From the NCBI GenBank assembly GCA_027001105.1, contig JALTMZ010000129.1:1340-15815 (forward strand): DNA of 14,476 nucleotides. Direction: 5' to 3'. A program made the translations under genes and the position numbers. Origin of the DNA: Thermococcus sp. Lineage in GTDB: Archaea; Methanobacteriota_B; Thermococci; Thermococcales; Thermococcaceae. Under the pieces are notes generated by a model. The model was not told where the DNA came from. It worked only from the letters and a program-made list of their open reading frames with translations, and searched no databases. Shown here in pieces: positions 13,649 through 14,476 of the stretch (its first letter is position 1; each line of letters starts with the position of its first letter).

Positions 13649-14476
13649 TCATGATGTTAGTCCTCATTTTCCTCCTTCCATTTACTTCTTCCCAAGAGGA
13701 ATATGACTACAACATTGAAAGTTACTCAATTTATTTTGATATAATTAATGACAACACAATAAAGGAAACGATTGAAATCAGTTTAACAGCAAATACAAAC
13801 TTCAGCAGATATGTCTTTTACTCGGACTATCCCATAGAAAACCCTGATGCGATAGTTAAAATCAATGGAGAGATGAAGATTGTGAACGTAAGCGTGAGCA
13901 AAATAGTCGGCGGGATAAATGCCGTGTATGTAAAATTTCCACCAGTTAAAAAAGGAGATCGTATTACAATCAAAATAAGCTTTTATTCTTCTGGGATGCT
14001 GCAAAATGTTCAGAATAAGAAGCAATTTGCTTATTATATAAGATTCAATCAGCCTGTGAACGTCTTCTACGTAAGACTGTTTATTCCAAAAGGATACGCA
14101 ATTCTCTCCCCGATAATACCATCTCCGGACATGGTAGAAAGCTCAGAAAACAGACTTGTCTTAGAATGGAGAAGAGAGAACATTAAAGCAGGGGAGGAGT
14201 TCTATTTCATAGTTGGATTTTCCGGTGAAATCAGAGGATTTTCTCCTCTGTGGCTTGTGGTGATATTTGTATCTGCATTTGCAGGAGGGTTCTTTGCGGG
14301 AATGCTATATAAGGAAAGGAAAGGTAAAGAGAAAGTAGAGGTACTTAGGAGCGATGAAGAGAAAGTCATTGAACTCTTAAAGAATGGGCCTGTTCTGCAA
14401 AGTGAACTCGTTAAAAAGCTTGGTGTGTCAAAGGCAAAAGTCAGCCTTCTCCTAAAAGATATGGAGAAAAAAGGAC
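13600..14476 (+). CDS. Membrane-anchored winged-helix transcription regulator, 3' end outside the window
   Basis: The frame is open to the window end, giving 292 visible residues from ATG 13600. That start overlaps the previous gene by 49 bases and supplies a basic leader (KSKRRKSA) before the hydrophobic stretch LIMMLVLIFLLPF, as a signal peptide requires; GGAGGT abuts it. ATG 13651 is the alternative, with GGAAG at 13634-13638 but no basic n-region. Residues of about 35-205 are a beta-rich outer domain with NFS and NVS sequons. One membrane helix follows (WLVVIFVSAFAGGFFAGML), then a charged linker and a cytoplasmic helix-turn-helix (VIELLKNGPVLQSELVKKLGVSKAKVSLLLKDMEKKG). This domain order matches the predicted membrane-associated transcription regulators common in Thermococcales (COG2512-like). 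It would let an external or membrane signal affect DNA binding directly. Its targets are unknown; coupling to the PAPS-reductase-like gene is by position only. Confidence 0.8.
   Translation, partial: MSPVENQKSKRRKSALIMMLVLIFLLPFTSSQEEYDYNIESYSIYFDIINDNTIKETIEISLTANTNFSRYVFYSDYPIENPDAIVKINGEMKIVNVSVSKIVGGINAVYVKFPPVKKGDRITIKISFYSSGMLQNVQNKKQFAYYIRFNQPVNVFYVRLFIPKGYAILSPIIPSPDMVESSENRLVLEWRRENIKAGEEFYFIVGFSGEIRGFSPLWLVVIFVSAFAGGFFAGMLYKERKGKEKVEVLRSDEEKVIELLKNGPVLQSELVKKLGVSKAKVSLLLKDMEKKG

Noticed and set aside
1..14476. tRNA, rRNA, CRISPR array, insertion sequence or riboswitch
   Set aside because: No cloverleaf, regularly spaced repeat, transposase gene or terminal inverted repeat was seen. 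All gaps over 100 bases are accounted for by promoters and terminators.

Overview
The window is AT-rich archaeal DNA and most likely comes from a low-GC member of the Thermococcales (Pyrococcus, Thermococcus or Palaeococcus). The evidence is the archaellum gene set in euryarchaeal order, TTTATATT/TTATATA-type TATA boxes, oligo-T terminators, strong GGAGG/GGTGA ribosome binding sites, tight 1-10 bp or overlapping gene junctions, and Lys/Glu/Ile-rich proteins. All genes read on the + strand.

Layout. (1) 1-1137: the 3' part of an amidohydrolase of the MTA/SAH-deaminase (ATZ/TRZ) type, followed by an oligo-T terminator. (2) 1259-2555: a two-gene unit made of a small winged-helix protein, probably the archaellum activator EarA, and a SAM-dependent methyltransferase matching the archaellum-associated methyltransferase called Fam in Pyrococcus. 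(3) 2556-2713: a 158-bp control region with a T-rich terminator, an 18-bp imperfect palindrome containing two overlapping TACATA hexamers, a TATA box and a strong ribosome binding site. (4) 2714-9766: the archaellum operon flaB-flaC-flaD-flaF-flaG-flaH-flaI-flaJ (arlB-C-D-F-G-H-I-J), with only one flagellin gene. A T-rich spacer separates flaB from the rest. (5) 9763-11699: two further reading frames coupled to flaJ, encoding an exported repeat protein and a membrane-anchored Ig-like protein. They may be one protein joined by a -1 frameshift at an in-phase A AAA AAG heptamer. (6) 11756-13648: a promoter and a four-domain PAPS-reductase-like protein with two [4Fe-4S] motifs. (7) 13600-14476: a membrane-anchored winged-helix regulator that runs off the window.

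How the genes fit together. EarA is expected to switch on flaB, possibly through the palindrome. FlaB is exported and polymerised by the FlaI ATPase, the FlaH regulator and the FlaJ membrane platform. FlaF and FlaG anchor the motor in the pseudoperiplasm. FlaC and FlaD form the cytoplasmic scaffold linking to chemotaxis and FlaH/FlaI. The two exported reading frames after flaJ are the least understood part. Their signal peptide, 12 N-glycosylation sequons and single C-terminal membrane anchor suggest a surface component co-expressed with the archaellum.

The most interesting signals are the candidate frameshift site at 10728-10734, the internal ribosome binding site and start inside flaD at 4289-4304, and the candidate operator upstream of flaB.
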